DNA from: Allolucifera butyrica
Lineage (GTDB): Bacteria; Bacillota; Negativicutes; Sporomusales; UPPP01
Reading direction: 5' to 3'
DNA length: 64,000 nucleotides
Assembly (NCBI RefSeq): GCF_900476375.1
Contig: NZ_UPPP01000061.1
Coordinates: 62,001-126,000, forward strand
Shown one piece after another: positions 10,664 through 19,275 of the stretch (its first letter is position 1; each line of letters begins with the position of its first letter). The translations under genes and the position numbers were made by a program. The notes below the pieces were generated by a model that saw nothing but the letters and a program-made list of their open reading frames with translations, was not told the DNA's origin and did not search any database.

Positions 10664-10684
10664 AATTCCTCCATAACGCCAATA

Positions 10685-10713
10685 ATTATAACCAATCTTG
10701 CCGTATTATGCAA
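10685..10713 (-). promoter_or_regulatory. Sigma-A promoter of the recJ operon
   Basis: On the minus strand TTGCAT (10708-10713) and TATAAT (10685-10690) are separated by 17 bases, and TGGT precedes the -10 box. The expected start of transcription falls about 15 bases before the recJ ATG. It would drive recJ through hisS/aspS, since no terminator is visible between those genes. Confidence 0.8.
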
Positions 10714-10716
10714 ATT

Positions 10717-11028
10717 TTAGGATTTTGTTTCCTTCTTTTCTGCGTTCTGCTCATACTGTTCCAATTTACTTTTTAAAGCTGTAGTTTCTGCTTCTAATTT
10801 TCCGTTAAGCTGCCGGACTTTGGACAGATTTCGCCGCAAACGGAATTGTACCAGCATGGCGAGACAGAGGATCACTAAAGCACCAAATGTGGCCGCGCCC
10901 AGAATGATGACAACCAGCGACAGTTGGAAACTCCAAGCCATAAAGGTTAAAGTTACGGGAAGTGAATTTTGCACGGCAAAGATTGCTACCAGCAAAGAAA
11001 AGACAAATGCCGAAAAAATATATTGCAT
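10717..11028 (-). CDS. LapA-domain (DUF1049) small membrane protein
   Basis: A 103-residue protein with two membrane spans (residues ~3-20 and ~37-62) and a charged coiled-coil tail (~65-100). The AVQNSLPVTLTF stretch after the first span matches the A.QN..pV.l.f signature of LapA/YciM-partner proteins (DUF1049). In proteobacteria LapA works with LapB in LPS control; in an LPS-bearing Firmicute the same role is conceivable but unproven. It stands alone between the VWA gene and recJ, with about 90 bases before it holding a short CATAGGAG/CTCCTATG-type hairpin. Confidence 0.75.
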   Translation of the reverse strand: MQYIFSAFVFSLLVAIFAVQNSLPVTLTFMAWSFQLSLVVIILGAATFGALVILCLAMLVQFRLRRNLSKVRQLNGKLEAETTALKSKLEQYEQNAEKKETKS

Positions 11029-11121
11029 TTATTTACACCACCATAGGAGTTTTTTCCTATAGTATTAATATTCTCGCAATAAAATGAATAATCCTTTTGC
11101 ATATAAAAGAAAAAGGGCCTG

Positions 11122-12885
11122 TTATTGACAGCGTTCTTCCCTTTCCGCCCACGCCGCATTAACCAGGACCTGTTTCTCCAATTCATCCAGAATGTAAATA
11201 CTGCCGCCGGCAGCCTGTGCCAGCTGAACCAAGTAGTTTTTATGGGGCTTTAGGCCGATGCAGGCAAAACCATACCCCGCGCGCTTTATTTCTTTGGCCG
11301 CCGCCAGAGAGTCGGCCAGTGGATCCTGCGAAGCACATCCCAGCGTCGGCACACCATCCGTAATAAGAATAATCGATGGATTATAGACAACCGTTTCTTG
11401 CAAATATTGCAGGCACACCGTTAATCCTTTGGCCAGCGGAGTCGAACCAAACGTAACAATATTGCGCAAACTATCCTCCACTTCACGGTAATTACGGGTC
11501 AACGGCACTTGAATTTTAGCCCATTCGTCCTGAAAAACAATGACAGACACCCGGTCCGGAGTTGACAACAGCATGTGACGGGCTAAAAACTTGGCGGCCC
11601 GGATTCTTTGGCCGGCCATACTGGCACTGCCGTCAACGAGCAGGCAAAGGTCATTTTTTTTCTTTTTACGTCGTGAATAATAGGTCAAATCGTTTGCGCG
11701 TATGGAAAAATGGCCGGATGTACCCTCGACCGCCATTCGCCGGGCTGCGGCGGTAATTGTGTCGGGAATGGTCAATTCTCTTTTGGTGCCGGTATTGTCA
11801 AGGGGTTGCAGTATCCATTGACCGCTGCCGCCGGTTTCCTTTTTTCGCAGCCATTTGCTGCGTCCGCTTTGAGACGATTCCGGCCTGATGCGCCGAAAAA
11901 CCGATTTCAGATAGGCTTCCATATCCGGCAGATGATATTTCAAATATAAATTAAACTCTTTACCATACTGACTAAGCTGAGGATGCTTGGGATCCGGCTC
12001 AATAATCCCCATTGCATTCATTTGTTCAATCACTCTTGCCGCATCCCCGTTTCTTCCCTCGAGATAAACCGATAATTGGGATGCACTGGCACTTTTCGCT
12101 ACTTTATCCATAAACTCTTTCAAATCCGGCAGGGTATCAAAGTTGTCCATTAAATCAACAACATCCTGCCGGTATTGTTGTTCTTTCCCAAGATATGAAC
12201 CGTTTCCCCCCTGTTTTTCCTGCAAAAAGGAATCGGAGTGATCGGCATAAGCGGATAAGTCCAGCTGCCCATTGCCGTCATCAGCCATATGTTCGATTTT
12301 CTCATTGCGCCGCAGTTCAAAATGATTAGCCAGCACGATCTGTTCGACGGCCTGAACAATAAAGAATAAGCAGGGCAAATGTTCTTCCGGCAGCAAGGTT
12401 GCCACGTGTACATGATTTTCATGGGCCCGGCGCAAGGAGGCTTTTTGCCCGTATGCCAAGGTTCCGGTAATTCGTCCGCCGCCGGTTCCCGTCTGCACAT
12501 CAATCCAGTCTAGGTTTACGCCGGTTTCACAATTTAATAACGGTGCATTTTGTATCTTATATTGAAAATTATACATTTCAACGGCGGCACGTATGCTGCC
12601 GGCTACCTGGTGATGATCGATCCGGGCGCATTCATGAAAGATATCCAGATGAAAAATCAGTCCCGCCTCCCGCCGTTGATAAAAAGTTTGTCCCGCATCG
12701 GCATGCTGCAATATTTGCACAACTTCCGGTTTTTCCGGACGGAAAGCATGAACTTTACGGCTGGCTACCGTACTTTGGCCGATTCTTACTCCTTGGTTTT
12801 GCGCTGCATACTCGCTAATTTGTTGCGCCGGTTTTAGAACATGCGCTAAAAAATTGACATCAATACTCCAGATGTTTCTATCCAT
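11122..12885 (-). CDS. VWA-domain protein, magnesium-chelatase subunit D-like
   Basis: A 587-residue cytoplasmic protein. The C-terminal ~180 residues form a von Willebrand A domain with an intact metal site: DGSAS at 418-422, the threonine of GSTPLAKG at ~482 and TDG at 509-511. A basic RRKKKK run sits just before the domain. The N-terminal 400 residues match nothing I can name; they include a His-rich FHECARIDHHQ stretch (~83-93). BchD/CobT-type proteins pair such VWA domains with an AAA+ partner, which here is the overlapping upstream gene (8 bases shared, ATG 12885 inside its end). No metal-chelatase H subunit is nearby, so the substrate is unknown. Confidence 0.8.
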   Translation of the reverse strand: MDRNIWSIDVNFLAHVLKPAQQISEYAAQNQGVRIGQSTVASRKVHAFRPEKPEVVQILQHADAGQTFYQRREAGLIFHLDIFHECARIDHHQVAGSIRAAVEMYNFQYKIQNAPLLNCETGVNLDWIDVQTGTGGGRITGTLAYGQKASLRRAHENHVHVATLLPEEHLPCLFFIVQAVEQIVLANHFELRRNEKIEHMADDGNGQLDLSAYADHSDSFLQEKQGGNGSYLGKEQQYRQDVVDLMDNFDTLPDLKEFMDKVAKSASASQLSVYLEGRNGDAARVIEQMNAMGIIEPDPKHPQLSQYGKEFNLYLKYHLPDMEAYLKSVFRRIRPESSQSGRSKWLRKKETGGSGQWILQPLDNTGTKRELTIPDTITAAARRMAVEGTSGHFSIRANDLTYYSRRKKKKNDLCLLVDGSASMAGQRIRAAKFLARHMLLSTPDRVSVIVFQDEWAKIQVPLTRNYREVEDSLRNIVTFGSTPLAKGLTVCLQYLQETVVYNPSIILITDGVPTLGCASQDPLADSLAAAKEIKRAGYGFACIGLKPHKNYLVQLAQAAGGSIYILDELEKQVLVNAAWAEREERCQ

Positions 12886-14245
12886 GGGTCTTATGTTCCT
12901 CACTGCTGACAAATTCTTCCGCCGGCAGGCCGCTCAAGGGAATCGCCGGTTGCGGCGGAGCAACGACAGCGGATTTTAATGGATCGGCAACAGTCATACC
13001 GCCTGAACTGTTATAGCGGGCAGTACTGCCGCCCGTGGGGGCTGCCGTCCTGTTTGACTGATTACTGCCCGCTCCCGTTAAATTGAGATTGAGTTTGGCT
13101 ATCATTTTTTGCCAGATATCCCGCCACCAAAACTTTTTTTCGGCCTGAAAGGGGGACGACTCGGGTCTGGATTCACTGCTGTTGGGAACAGGAGTAACAG
13201 GAGCGGCCTTTTCCGCTGAATGAATTCCATTCAGCCTTTCCAGATATTTCAATATACTCATAATTGTATTATTATCGGTTCGATGGCCTAATACCAAAGG
13301 AACAACGGCGGCCACGTCATCAATCATTGCCAATTCCCGGCCTGCGGCAAGGGCGGCCAGTTTTGTCCCCATTTCCATCGCTTCCACGGCCCGGATGCTT
13401 TCCAGGCTAAAATCAATGTATATGGACGCTAAAATATTATAAATATCTTCACTAATTTGTACGGAAGCAACATTTTTCTGCAGGTTAGTATAGGCTCCTG
13501 TCTCTTCCATCCGGGTTTTACCAGGCGTCTGCTTGTCCAATATGTTAAGAATATCCTGGGGAACCTCGGGACGCCCCATGGTAATTACCATATCAAAGCG
13601 GTCCGCCAGTTGTTTCCTGATTTGTGATAAAGGGCCCGGGTCCTCATCGGGATTGGAAGCCGACCACACCGTTACTTCTACGGCTAAGTCAATCACCGGC
13701 AAGCCGGATTCCTCCACTTGGATACGGCCCGGTTTCGTTCCCATTACATCCAGTAATATATCGGCCAATTCGGGGGAGGTGTCGGCTAAGCGGTTAATTT
13801 CGTCAATGAATATAATTCCCCGGTGAGCCTGCGGGATGATTCCGGGCAATAAAGCCGCCGCCGGTCTGGCAGGATCGGTCAGCCGCTGCAGGTCTACACT
13901 GCCCACAACGGTACCAATCTTGGAGGCATGCGAGATTTCCAAAAAAGGACAGGGTACGATTTCGGTGCCGATGGCGCTGATTTCCCGGGATGATAAATGC
14001 CGGTGGGCCGGACAGTGCGGCTTATCGGGCCGGCAATTGTACAGGCAATTGGCAATCCGGGTAATTGGCGGCAGTAAATCCCTGGCGGCCCGCATAATTG
14101 TTGTTTTGCCGGTTCCTCGAAGACCTTCCGCATGCAAATGAAAAGGGTGACCGTTATTTAGAGCCATAACAGACATCTCAATCGACCGGAACAAGTCCCG
14201 GTTTCCACTATGTCTGGTCAGATTACCATACAAATTCACACCCAT
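12878..14245 (-). CDS. AAA+ ATPase, magnesium-chelatase subunit I/MoxR-like
   Basis: A 455-residue protein with a BchI-like AAA+ core: Walker A GLRGTGKTT at 41-49, Walker B GIIFIDEINRL at 143-153, the sensor segment SASNPDEDPG at ~195-204 and ADRFD at ~214-218. Between Walker A and the pore loop lies a cysteine/histidine cluster (C67, C71, C78, then HRH at 81-83), like the CxxC-type insertion of bacteriochlorophyll-style chelatase I subunits. The last ~110 residues are low-complexity (Ser/Thr/Pro/Gly). It presumably powers the VWA protein encoded next. ATG 14245 is very close to GGGGGG; the GTG at 14239 has better spacing. Confidence 0.82.
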   Translation of the reverse strand: MGVNLYGNLTRHSGNRDLFRSIEMSVMALNNGHPFHLHAEGLRGTGKTTIMRAARDLLPPITRIANCLYNCRPDKPHCPAHRHLSSREISAIGTEIVPCPFLEISHASKIGTVVGSVDLQRLTDPARPAAALLPGIIPQAHRGIIFIDEINRLADTSPELADILLDVMGTKPGRIQVEESGLPVIDLAVEVTVWSASNPDEDPGPLSQIRKQLADRFDMVITMGRPEVPQDILNILDKQTPGKTRMEETGAYTNLQKNVASVQISEDIYNILASIYIDFSLESIRAVEAMEMGTKLAALAAGRELAMIDDVAAVVPLVLGHRTDNNTIMSILKYLERLNGIHSAEKAAPVTPVPNSSESRPESSPFQAEKKFWWRDIWQKMIAKLNLNLTGAGSNQSNRTAAPTGGSTARYNSSGGMTVADPLKSAVVAPPQPAIPLSGLPAEEFVSSEEHKTHG

Positions 14246-14264
14246 TCCCCCCGATTTTTCTTTT

Positions 14265-14294
14265 ATTTTACCCCCTTAATTTGGAAACATACAA
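14265..14294 (-). promoter_or_regulatory. Candidate promoter of the AAA+/VWA pair
   Basis: TTGTAT (14289-14294) and TAAAAT (14265-14270) with an 18-base spacer on the minus strand, about 20 bases before the AAA+ start. The -35 box overlaps the T-rich tail of the preceding terminator. Confidence 0.5.
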
Positions 14295-14321
14295 AAATAA
14301 GTGCAGTTTCCCGGCTGCACT
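14292..14321 (-). terminator. Intrinsic terminator after the DUF456-like gene
   Basis: On the minus strand AGTGCAG pairs with CTGCACT around an 8-base loop, followed by TATTTTTG. It separates the two membrane-protein genes from the AAA+/VWA pair. Confidence 0.75.
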
Positions 14322-14346
14322 GAAAAATTCGCTAACGATCTAAATT

Positions 14347-14826
14347 TTATTGAACCGTGGCTAGATAACGGAAAATAATCAGCACCATCAGCCAGCCGCA
14401 AACCCATCGAAACGCTGCGACCATCGCTAACCGGACCATTACTTTGGTCATAACATCAAAGCGTGGCAACAATGTTTTTCCCACAAAAATCTCCCATAAT
14501 ATGGTTCCGCTGACCAATCCCAGTATTGCGCCTGTAATTACTAAACCGGCTATGTGACCAACTACGGAATTGATACATATTGACGGGGCAAGATCATAAT
14601 CTTTTGTCAGGAACCACCGCAGACAGACCGAACCAATTTCCGCCGCCGCCGCCAGAATTGTCAGCTCCAGCAATAAATACGGGGGTATGATTTTTCCATT
14701 CCCGTTGATAGCTATAAAGGCACCGGCTAAAATAAACAGATTACCGTGAAAACGGGGAAATAGCGTAAGAACCGTACCTGCAGCCATAATGACAGCGGCG
14801 GCAAAATTGACGAGCAAAGTAATCAC
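14347..14826 (-). CDS. Small integral membrane protein, DUF456-like
   Basis: A 159-residue protein with four to five hydrophobic segments (about residues 3-22, 28-45, 50-70, 85-110 and 128-155). Length, glycine-rich membrane segments and a GxxxG-type GLVSGTILWEIFVG stretch recall DUF456 proteins, though I cannot confirm the family by eye. The start is GTG 14826 with only a weak ribosome site. It follows the larger membrane protein by 31 bases and is closed by a terminator, so the two probably form a bicistronic unit of unknown role. Confidence 0.6.
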   Translation of the reverse strand: MITLLVNFAAAVIMAAGTVLTLFPRFHGNLFILAGAFIAINGNGKIIPPYLLLELTILAAAAEIGSVCLRWFLTKDYDLAPSICINSVVGHIAGLVITGAILGLVSGTILWEIFVGKTLLPRFDVMTKVMVRLAMVAAFRWVCGWLMVLIIFRYLATVQ

Positions 14827-14857
14827 CGCAATTTCAGCTCAATATTAGTTTACGCTA

Positions 14858-15874
14858 TTATTTTGGCTGAGTTTGACGATACATATGTAAATATGCCATT
14901 GTGTAAACGATTAACAAGATCATCAAACAGGCGGCGGCACTTAAGATAGAGAGAATTATCGCAAAATGAATGCGGCTTATCAGCCATACTGCAATTGCCG
15001 CAATTCCTAAAGAAGCCCTAAACGAAAAATTGGTAAGTATGCCGATTTGTTTGGCATTTACAATCATGGCCGGAACCATCGTATTCAGTAAAACACAAAA
15101 TAAAATAATATTAAATAAGCCGCCCAGGCCGGCCAAAAAGCTTTGATCCGCTAACGTCATTAACGAGAGCGGCCCCTGGGCGCCGGTGCCGATTACCAGT
15201 CCGGCTACAAAAAAGGTAAATAATCCTTCGGCAATTTTGGCAATGACCGTCAGCCAAATGGCTTTATTCCCTCTTTTATACAAATGAGCCGCCGCTTCGA
15301 CAACCAGAATGGAATGAATGCCGCCGGCATTATAAGCGACTAATGCCAGCACCAGCCACCAATTGATTGGACCGGCATACCACGGACCTGACGGTACAGA
15401 AACCCCATGAATAACGGCGAGAATAAAAATCAGCGGTATTAGTAACAAGGCGAAGTAATTGGAAGTTTTCAGCACTTCCGGCCAACGGCCTGAAGCCAGC
15501 CAGGAAAAAAGAAGCAGGGAAATCAATCCCCCCAGGGAATGTTCAATACCAGTGGACTCATGCAGAATCCAGCCGGCAAAGTAACACCCGGTTAATGCAC
15601 TGGCGGGAATACAGATTGCCAGGATCGTAACCGCCCAGACTATTTTACCGCAGCGTCCAAAGTAACGCCGGATTATTAACTGTAATTCCAGACCGGTTTT
15701 CATCCCGATCCAGGCCAGGATACCGGTGACAATGCAGCCTAATACAAAGTAGGCAATAAATACAGTTAGGTAAATCCCGTTTCCCGTTAAAACGGCCATG
15801 TCCGGTACAACGGCTATATTATCACCGGCAATATGGGCCAGGGCTAACGATAATGCTGGTATGATCATCCACAT
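14858..15874 (-). CDS. Ten-to-eleven-span membrane protein, YkvI/APC-superfamily-like
   Basis: A 338-residue polytopic protein with roughly ten hydrophobic segments. The spacing of helices, the unwound-helix-like glycines (NAGGIHSILVVEAAAHL near 184-200) and a PAMIVNAKQIG turn near the end recall the LeuT-fold YkvI-type proteins of spore-formers, which are distant relatives of amino-acid transporters. I do not recognise a specific substrate. ATG 15874 is preceded by GAGGTGG at seven bases. No transporter partner or enzyme gene adjoins it except the DUF456-like gene. Confidence 0.6.
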   Translation of the reverse strand: MWMIIPALSLALAHIAGDNIAVVPDMAVLTGNGIYLTVFIAYFVLGCIVTGILAWIGMKTGLELQLIIRRYFGRCGKIVWAVTILAICIPASALTGCYFAGWILHESTGIEHSLGGLISLLLFSWLASGRWPEVLKTSNYFALLLIPLIFILAVIHGVSVPSGPWYAGPINWWLVLALVAYNAGGIHSILVVEAAAHLYKRGNKAIWLTVIAKIAEGLFTFFVAGLVIGTGAQGPLSLMTLADQSFLAGLGGLFNIILFCVLLNTMVPAMIVNAKQIGILTNFSFRASLGIAAIAVWLISRIHFAIILSILSAAACLMILLIVYTMAYLHMYRQTQPK

Positions 15875-15939
15875 GAATCAGCCACCTCACTGTGCTACTA
15901 TAATATTATCCGTTCTTTGTAATGGTGATTCATGAATAG

Positions 15940-15988
15940 TAGAAAAACCGCTTAACGCGATTTAGGTAATTGGAAATTGGATTTTGGA
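15940..15988 (+). repeat. Dispersed repeat, copy a
   Basis: AGAAAAACCGCTTAACGCGA followed by GGTAATTGGAAATTGG and ATTTTGG. The same order of parts recurs at 51488-51543 (copy b), where the palindrome is more perfect and a TAATTGG unit is doubled. Written on the plus strand. Confidence 0.8.
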
Positions 15989-16085
15989 AAAGGAGACTAC
16001 GATTCCATAAGAACTTATGCCGTAGGACTCAATACATTGATGAATCCCCGATCTGTAGAATGCAATCTTTTAAAGCTTTTCTGGT

Positions 16086-16120
16086 AAATAAAAAAACGGG
16101 CAAGAGCCCGTTTTTTATTT
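16086..16120 (-). terminator. Intrinsic terminator after secF
   Basis: CGGGC-AAGA-GCCCG stem flanked by an A-tract and a T-tract on both sides, so it can work in either direction. It closes the secD-secF unit. Confidence 0.88.
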
Positions 16121-16189
16121 CTATTTAGAAAGTAGTTTTTGAGCTTTTCGCGCCCCTCTCATGGACCGAAAAACGCATCAGCATTTTTC

Positions 16190-17104
16190 TTACTTAGCAC
16201 CCTTAGTTTTGGCATCGAGACGTTGCCGATCCGCATATTCCTTCCAGGTAACCCAGATCGGGCTGGCGTTGAATATGGAAGAATAAGCGCCGCTGGTAAA
16301 ACCGATAAGTAAAGCCAGAGAAAAGTTTTTCGTTGTTTCGCCGCCGAAAAAGAACAGGGCGGCCGTGGCAAACAGCACCGTCAGCACGGTATAAATGGAA
16401 CGCGTCATGGTTTGCCATATACTACGGTTAACCAGTTCCTGAAAGCTTTCCGATTTGCGGTGGGTCTTTAAATTTTCCCGGATGCGGTCAAAAATAACAA
16501 TTGTATCGTTAATTGAATAACCGATAATTGTTAAAATGGCGGCAACAAAAGTGGCGTCAATTTCTTTACGCAACAAAGAAAAGAGTCCCACTACAACTAA
16601 AATATCATGGACAAGAGCCGCAATTCCGGCTACTGCGAACTTAAATTCGAAACGGTATGTAATATATACAATCATGAGCAGCCAGGAAATAATCACGGCA
16701 ATCACGGCATTACGGGTTAATTCCGAGCCGATCACGGCACCGACTTTTTCCGCCCGGAGCGTGTCGAAATCGCCCAGTTTTGTTTTCAATTCGGCAAGAA
16801 CGTTCCGCTGTTCCTCTTCATTCAGCACCCGGGTCCGGATAAATACTTCCGGCGCCTTTTCGACCTGAACAGTAGAAACCAACTGGATCGTACTATTTTC
16901 AAGATGATAGTCTTTTAAGGCATCGCGGACTTCCACCACGGCGACCGGTTTGGCAAATTTTAAATCCAGCATCGTACCGCCGGTAAAATCAATACCAAAG
17001 TTGAACCCCTGAACCGCTATCGAAATTAAGCCGGGAATGATAATGAGCGCAGAAAGGGCAAACCACCAGTAGCGTTTTCCTATAATATCGAATTTCATCT
17101 TCAT
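16190..17104 (-). CDS. secF: Protein translocase subunit SecF
   Basis: A 304-residue inner-membrane protein that, with SecD, uses the proton gradient to pull secreted proteins through SecYEG. It has the N-terminal span, the periplasmic FNFGIDFTGGTMLDL motif (SecF signature, near residue 32-46), and the C-terminal bundle of five spans including SINDTIVIFDRIREN near 199-213. I select ATG 17104 (GGTGG five bases upstream); ATG 17113 abuts the ribosome site and ATG 17098 is also possible. It follows secD after 12 bases. Confidence 0.95.
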   Translation of the reverse strand: MKMKFDIIGKRYWWFALSALIIIPGLISIAVQGFNFGIDFTGGTMLDLKFAKPVAVVEVRDALKDYHLENSTIQLVSTVQVEKAPEVFIRTRVLNEEEQRNVLAELKTKLGDFDTLRAEKVGAVIGSELTRNAVIAVIISWLLMIVYITYRFEFKFAVAGIAALVHDILVVVGLFSLLRKEIDATFVAAILTIIGYSINDTIVIFDRIRENLKTHRKSESFQELVNRSIWQTMTRSIYTVLTVLFATAALFFFGGETTKNFSLALLIGFTSGAYSSIFNASPIWVTWKEYADRQRLDAKTKGAK

Positions 17105-17116
17105 TTCATCCACCCC

Positions 17117-18322
17117 CTACGCCCCAAAAAATTTGCCATTGGAAAATACATTGGCATTCATGAGCATTTTGAGCATAAATCTGGTAATTGTAATCGCCGT
17201 AAACATACTTAAAATGATGCCAAGACCTAAAGTAATGGCAAATCCTTTGACCGAACCGGTTCCCAGGAAAAATAATACGGCCGCGGCGATCAAGGTAGTT
17301 ACATTGGAGTCCAAAATTGTGGTAAATGCCCGGGAGAATCCGGCGTCAAGCGCTGCGCGCAAGGTTTTCCCGCCCCGGTATTCTTCCTTAAACCGTTCGA
17401 AAATGAGCACATTGGCGTCCACAGCCATGCCCATGGATAAAATGATACCGGCAATCCCCGGCAAGGTTAATGTCGCATTGAGCATCTTCATGGCGATAAG
17501 GAGCATCATGACATACAAGACAAGGGCAACATTGGCAACAAAACCGGATAAGCGGTAAAACAGCAACATAAATAAGAGAATGGCCACGATGCCGATTTCA
17601 AAGGCAACGATACTTTTTGCCTTTGAGTCCTGCCCTAAGGTGGGACCCACTGTTCTGGTTTCCATAATGTTCAGTTTTACCGGCAGCGCCCCGGAGCGAA
17701 GCAAAATAGCCAGCCGTTGGGCTTCTTCAATCGTACGGTTGCCGGTGATGACCGCCTTACCATTCGGAATGGCTTCTTCCACTACCGGATTGGTAAGTAC
17801 TTTTTTATCCAATAAAATGCTAATATGCTTACCAATATTTTTCGCGGTTAAATCAGCGAATTTTTTTGCTCCTTCATCGGAGAATTCCAAAGCGACCAGA
17901 TTACGGTGGGACTGGTCAATTTCCGCTTTGGCGTCTTTTAAATCTTTTCCCGTTAAAACCGTTGTACCGCTTTCATCTTTAAATTCCAGATAAGCGGTTT
18001 TACCGAGCAGTTCAATGGCTTTCTCGGGGTCTTTCACGCCTGGAAGTTCCACGATAATTCTTCGCGGGCCCTGGCGCTGAATGAGAGGCTCCGTCAGCCC
18101 CAGTTCATTGACTCTGCGTTCGATAATTTTGACAGCTCTTTGCATGGCGTCCTCATCAACCTTGGCTTCCGGCGTATCAACCGCTTCCATCACCACATGG
18201 GTGCCTCCCTGCAGGTCAAGACCCTGTTTAATGGAATAAGCCAGGGGCGAAATGTAATAACCGGAAAGCACAAAAATTGCTGCGACCACCACTAAAAACT
18301 TCGTCAGATTCCCCAATCTCAA
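17117..18322 (-). CDS. secD: Protein translocase subunit SecD
   Basis: A 401-residue six-span protein. After the first span comes QGLDLQGGTHVVME (P1 head signature), a periplasmic domain to about residue 230, and the RND-like membrane bundle with the conserved MGMAVDANVLIFERFKEE motif (~300-317). I favour TTG 18322, which has GGGGGAG six bases upstream; the ATG at 18349 adds nine residues but lies only ~15 bases from the predicted transcript start and has no ribosome site. A strong promoter lies just upstream, so secDF form their own unit. Confidence 0.94.
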   Translation of the reverse strand: MRLGNLTKFLVVVAAIFVLSGYYISPLAYSIKQGLDLQGGTHVVMEAVDTPEAKVDEDAMQRAVKIIERRVNELGLTEPLIQRQGPRRIIVELPGVKDPEKAIELLGKTAYLEFKDESGTTVLTGKDLKDAKAEIDQSHRNLVALEFSDEGAKKFADLTAKNIGKHISILLDKKVLTNPVVEEAIPNGKAVITGNRTIEEAQRLAILLRSGALPVKLNIMETRTVGPTLGQDSKAKSIVAFEIGIVAILLFMLLFYRLSGFVANVALVLYVMMLLIAMKMLNATLTLPGIAGIILSMGMAVDANVLIFERFKEEYRGGKTLRAALDAGFSRAFTTILDSNVTTLIAAAVLFFLGTGSVKGFAITLGLGIILSMFTAITITRFMLKMLMNANVFSNGKFFGA

Positions 18323-18370
18323 AGATTTCTCCCCCAATCCTCTTGTCATATACTTTTATGCACGAATTTA

Positions 18371-18400
18371 ATTATATCTGGGTTAATATGACAATGTCAA
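18371..18400 (-). promoter_or_regulatory. Sigma-A promoter of secDF
   Basis: Perfect TTGACA (18395-18400) and perfect TATAAT (18371-18376) with an 18-base spacer on the minus strand. The expected transcript start is near 18364. Confidence 0.88.
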
Positions 18401-18414
18401 CGGAATCCGGGAAA

Positions 18415-19074
18415 CTACAACAATTCATTGTCATTAATTACCAGATGAAAATGACATTTTAGCAAGTCTGCTGCCCGCCGGCACATGACCATACGGCTCA
18501 AAAAAATCTCGAAATACTCCATAACGGGACAGATATCCATATCAATAGCAATTTCGAGTGTTACCGTGCGCTGGGAAGCGTCAATCAGCAGCTGTCTGCT
18601 TTTTGCCGCATAATTGACACGGTCATGGATTTCAAATTTAGCAAAGTCCCGATTGGTAACCCGTGTGCGATGCACGTCCGACTTATCTGCCAGAATTAAA
18701 GCGGCGGCTACATGATTTACAGCATGGCCCCGTTCCTCTTCATGGTTACCGATTGCCGAAACGGTTAACGCAATCTCTTCCGGCGGCATGCCCAGCCGGG
18801 ATAAAATCGTGTAAGCCATAACTGCGCCGGTACCACCGTGGTTATACCGGTTAATCATATTGGCAATATCATGAAGATAGCCGGCGATGGCGGCCAATTC
18901 ACAGTCTCTTTCCGGATAGGACAACTCTTCCAGAACTTTCTGGGATAAAGCGGAAACAATGGATGCATGGCGCAATCCATGCTCGGTAAATCCCAAGGAA
19001 GCTAAATATTCCGTGCTGCGGGTAAGATAAACTGTTACTTCATGGTCGGTTTTGAGCATATCTACCGTGATCAT
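18415..19074 (-). CDS. HD-domain phosphohydrolase of unknown substrate
   Basis: A 219-residue HD-superfamily protein. Metal ligands are visible as H in GLRHASIVS, the HD pair in AGYLHDIANM (~81-82), H in IGNHEEER and D in ALILADKSDVH. This resembles stand-alone HD proteins found next to secD in several clostridia, with no known substrate. ATG 19074 follows AGGAGG by seven bases. It lies downstream of fthC, separated by a strong hairpin, and immediately precedes the secD promoter. Confidence 0.8.
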   Translation of the reverse strand: MITVDMLKTDHEVTVYLTRSTEYLASLGFTEHGLRHASIVSALSQKVLEELSYPERDCELAAIAGYLHDIANMINRYNHGGTGAVMAYTILSRLGMPPEEIALTVSAIGNHEEERGHAVNHVAAALILADKSDVHRTRVTNRDFAKFEIHDRVNYAAKSRQLLIDASQRTVTLEIAIDMDICPVMEYFEIFLSRMVMCRRAADLLKCHFHLVINDNELL

Positions 19075-19230
19075 TGGGTTTCCTCCTGACATAGGTCGTG
19101 TCAAGCTGTCTTCGCTTAATCATTTGACAATAGCAAACAGCATTACTAGTATGTCAGATTGTCTTTTGTACCATAACTTTAAAGTGCGGAAAAAAATTAT
19201 TTTGGCTAATATTTTTTCCTGTACTTCGCA

Positions 19231-19275
19231 AGGGGAAGGCAAAATGCAACCGGCGGTCACATTTTGCCTCCCCTA
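19231..19275 (-). other. Long hairpin spanning the fthC stop codon
   Basis: On the minus strand AGGGGAGGCAAAATG pairs with CATTTTGCCTTCCCCT, 15 base pairs with one bulged A and a 13-base loop that begins with the fthC stop codon. No T-tract follows, so it is not a classical terminator; it may be a processing or stability element, or a partial terminator before the HD gene. Confidence 0.7.

Larger units (their letters stand above)
15875..16189 (-). other. Intergenic stretch without a gene (315 bases)
   Basis: Between secF and the YkvI-like gene. It holds one copy of the dispersed palindromic repeat (15940-15988), an unassigned ~95-base stretch, and the secF terminator (16086-16120). No open frame with a ribosome site was found. 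Confidence 0.7.
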
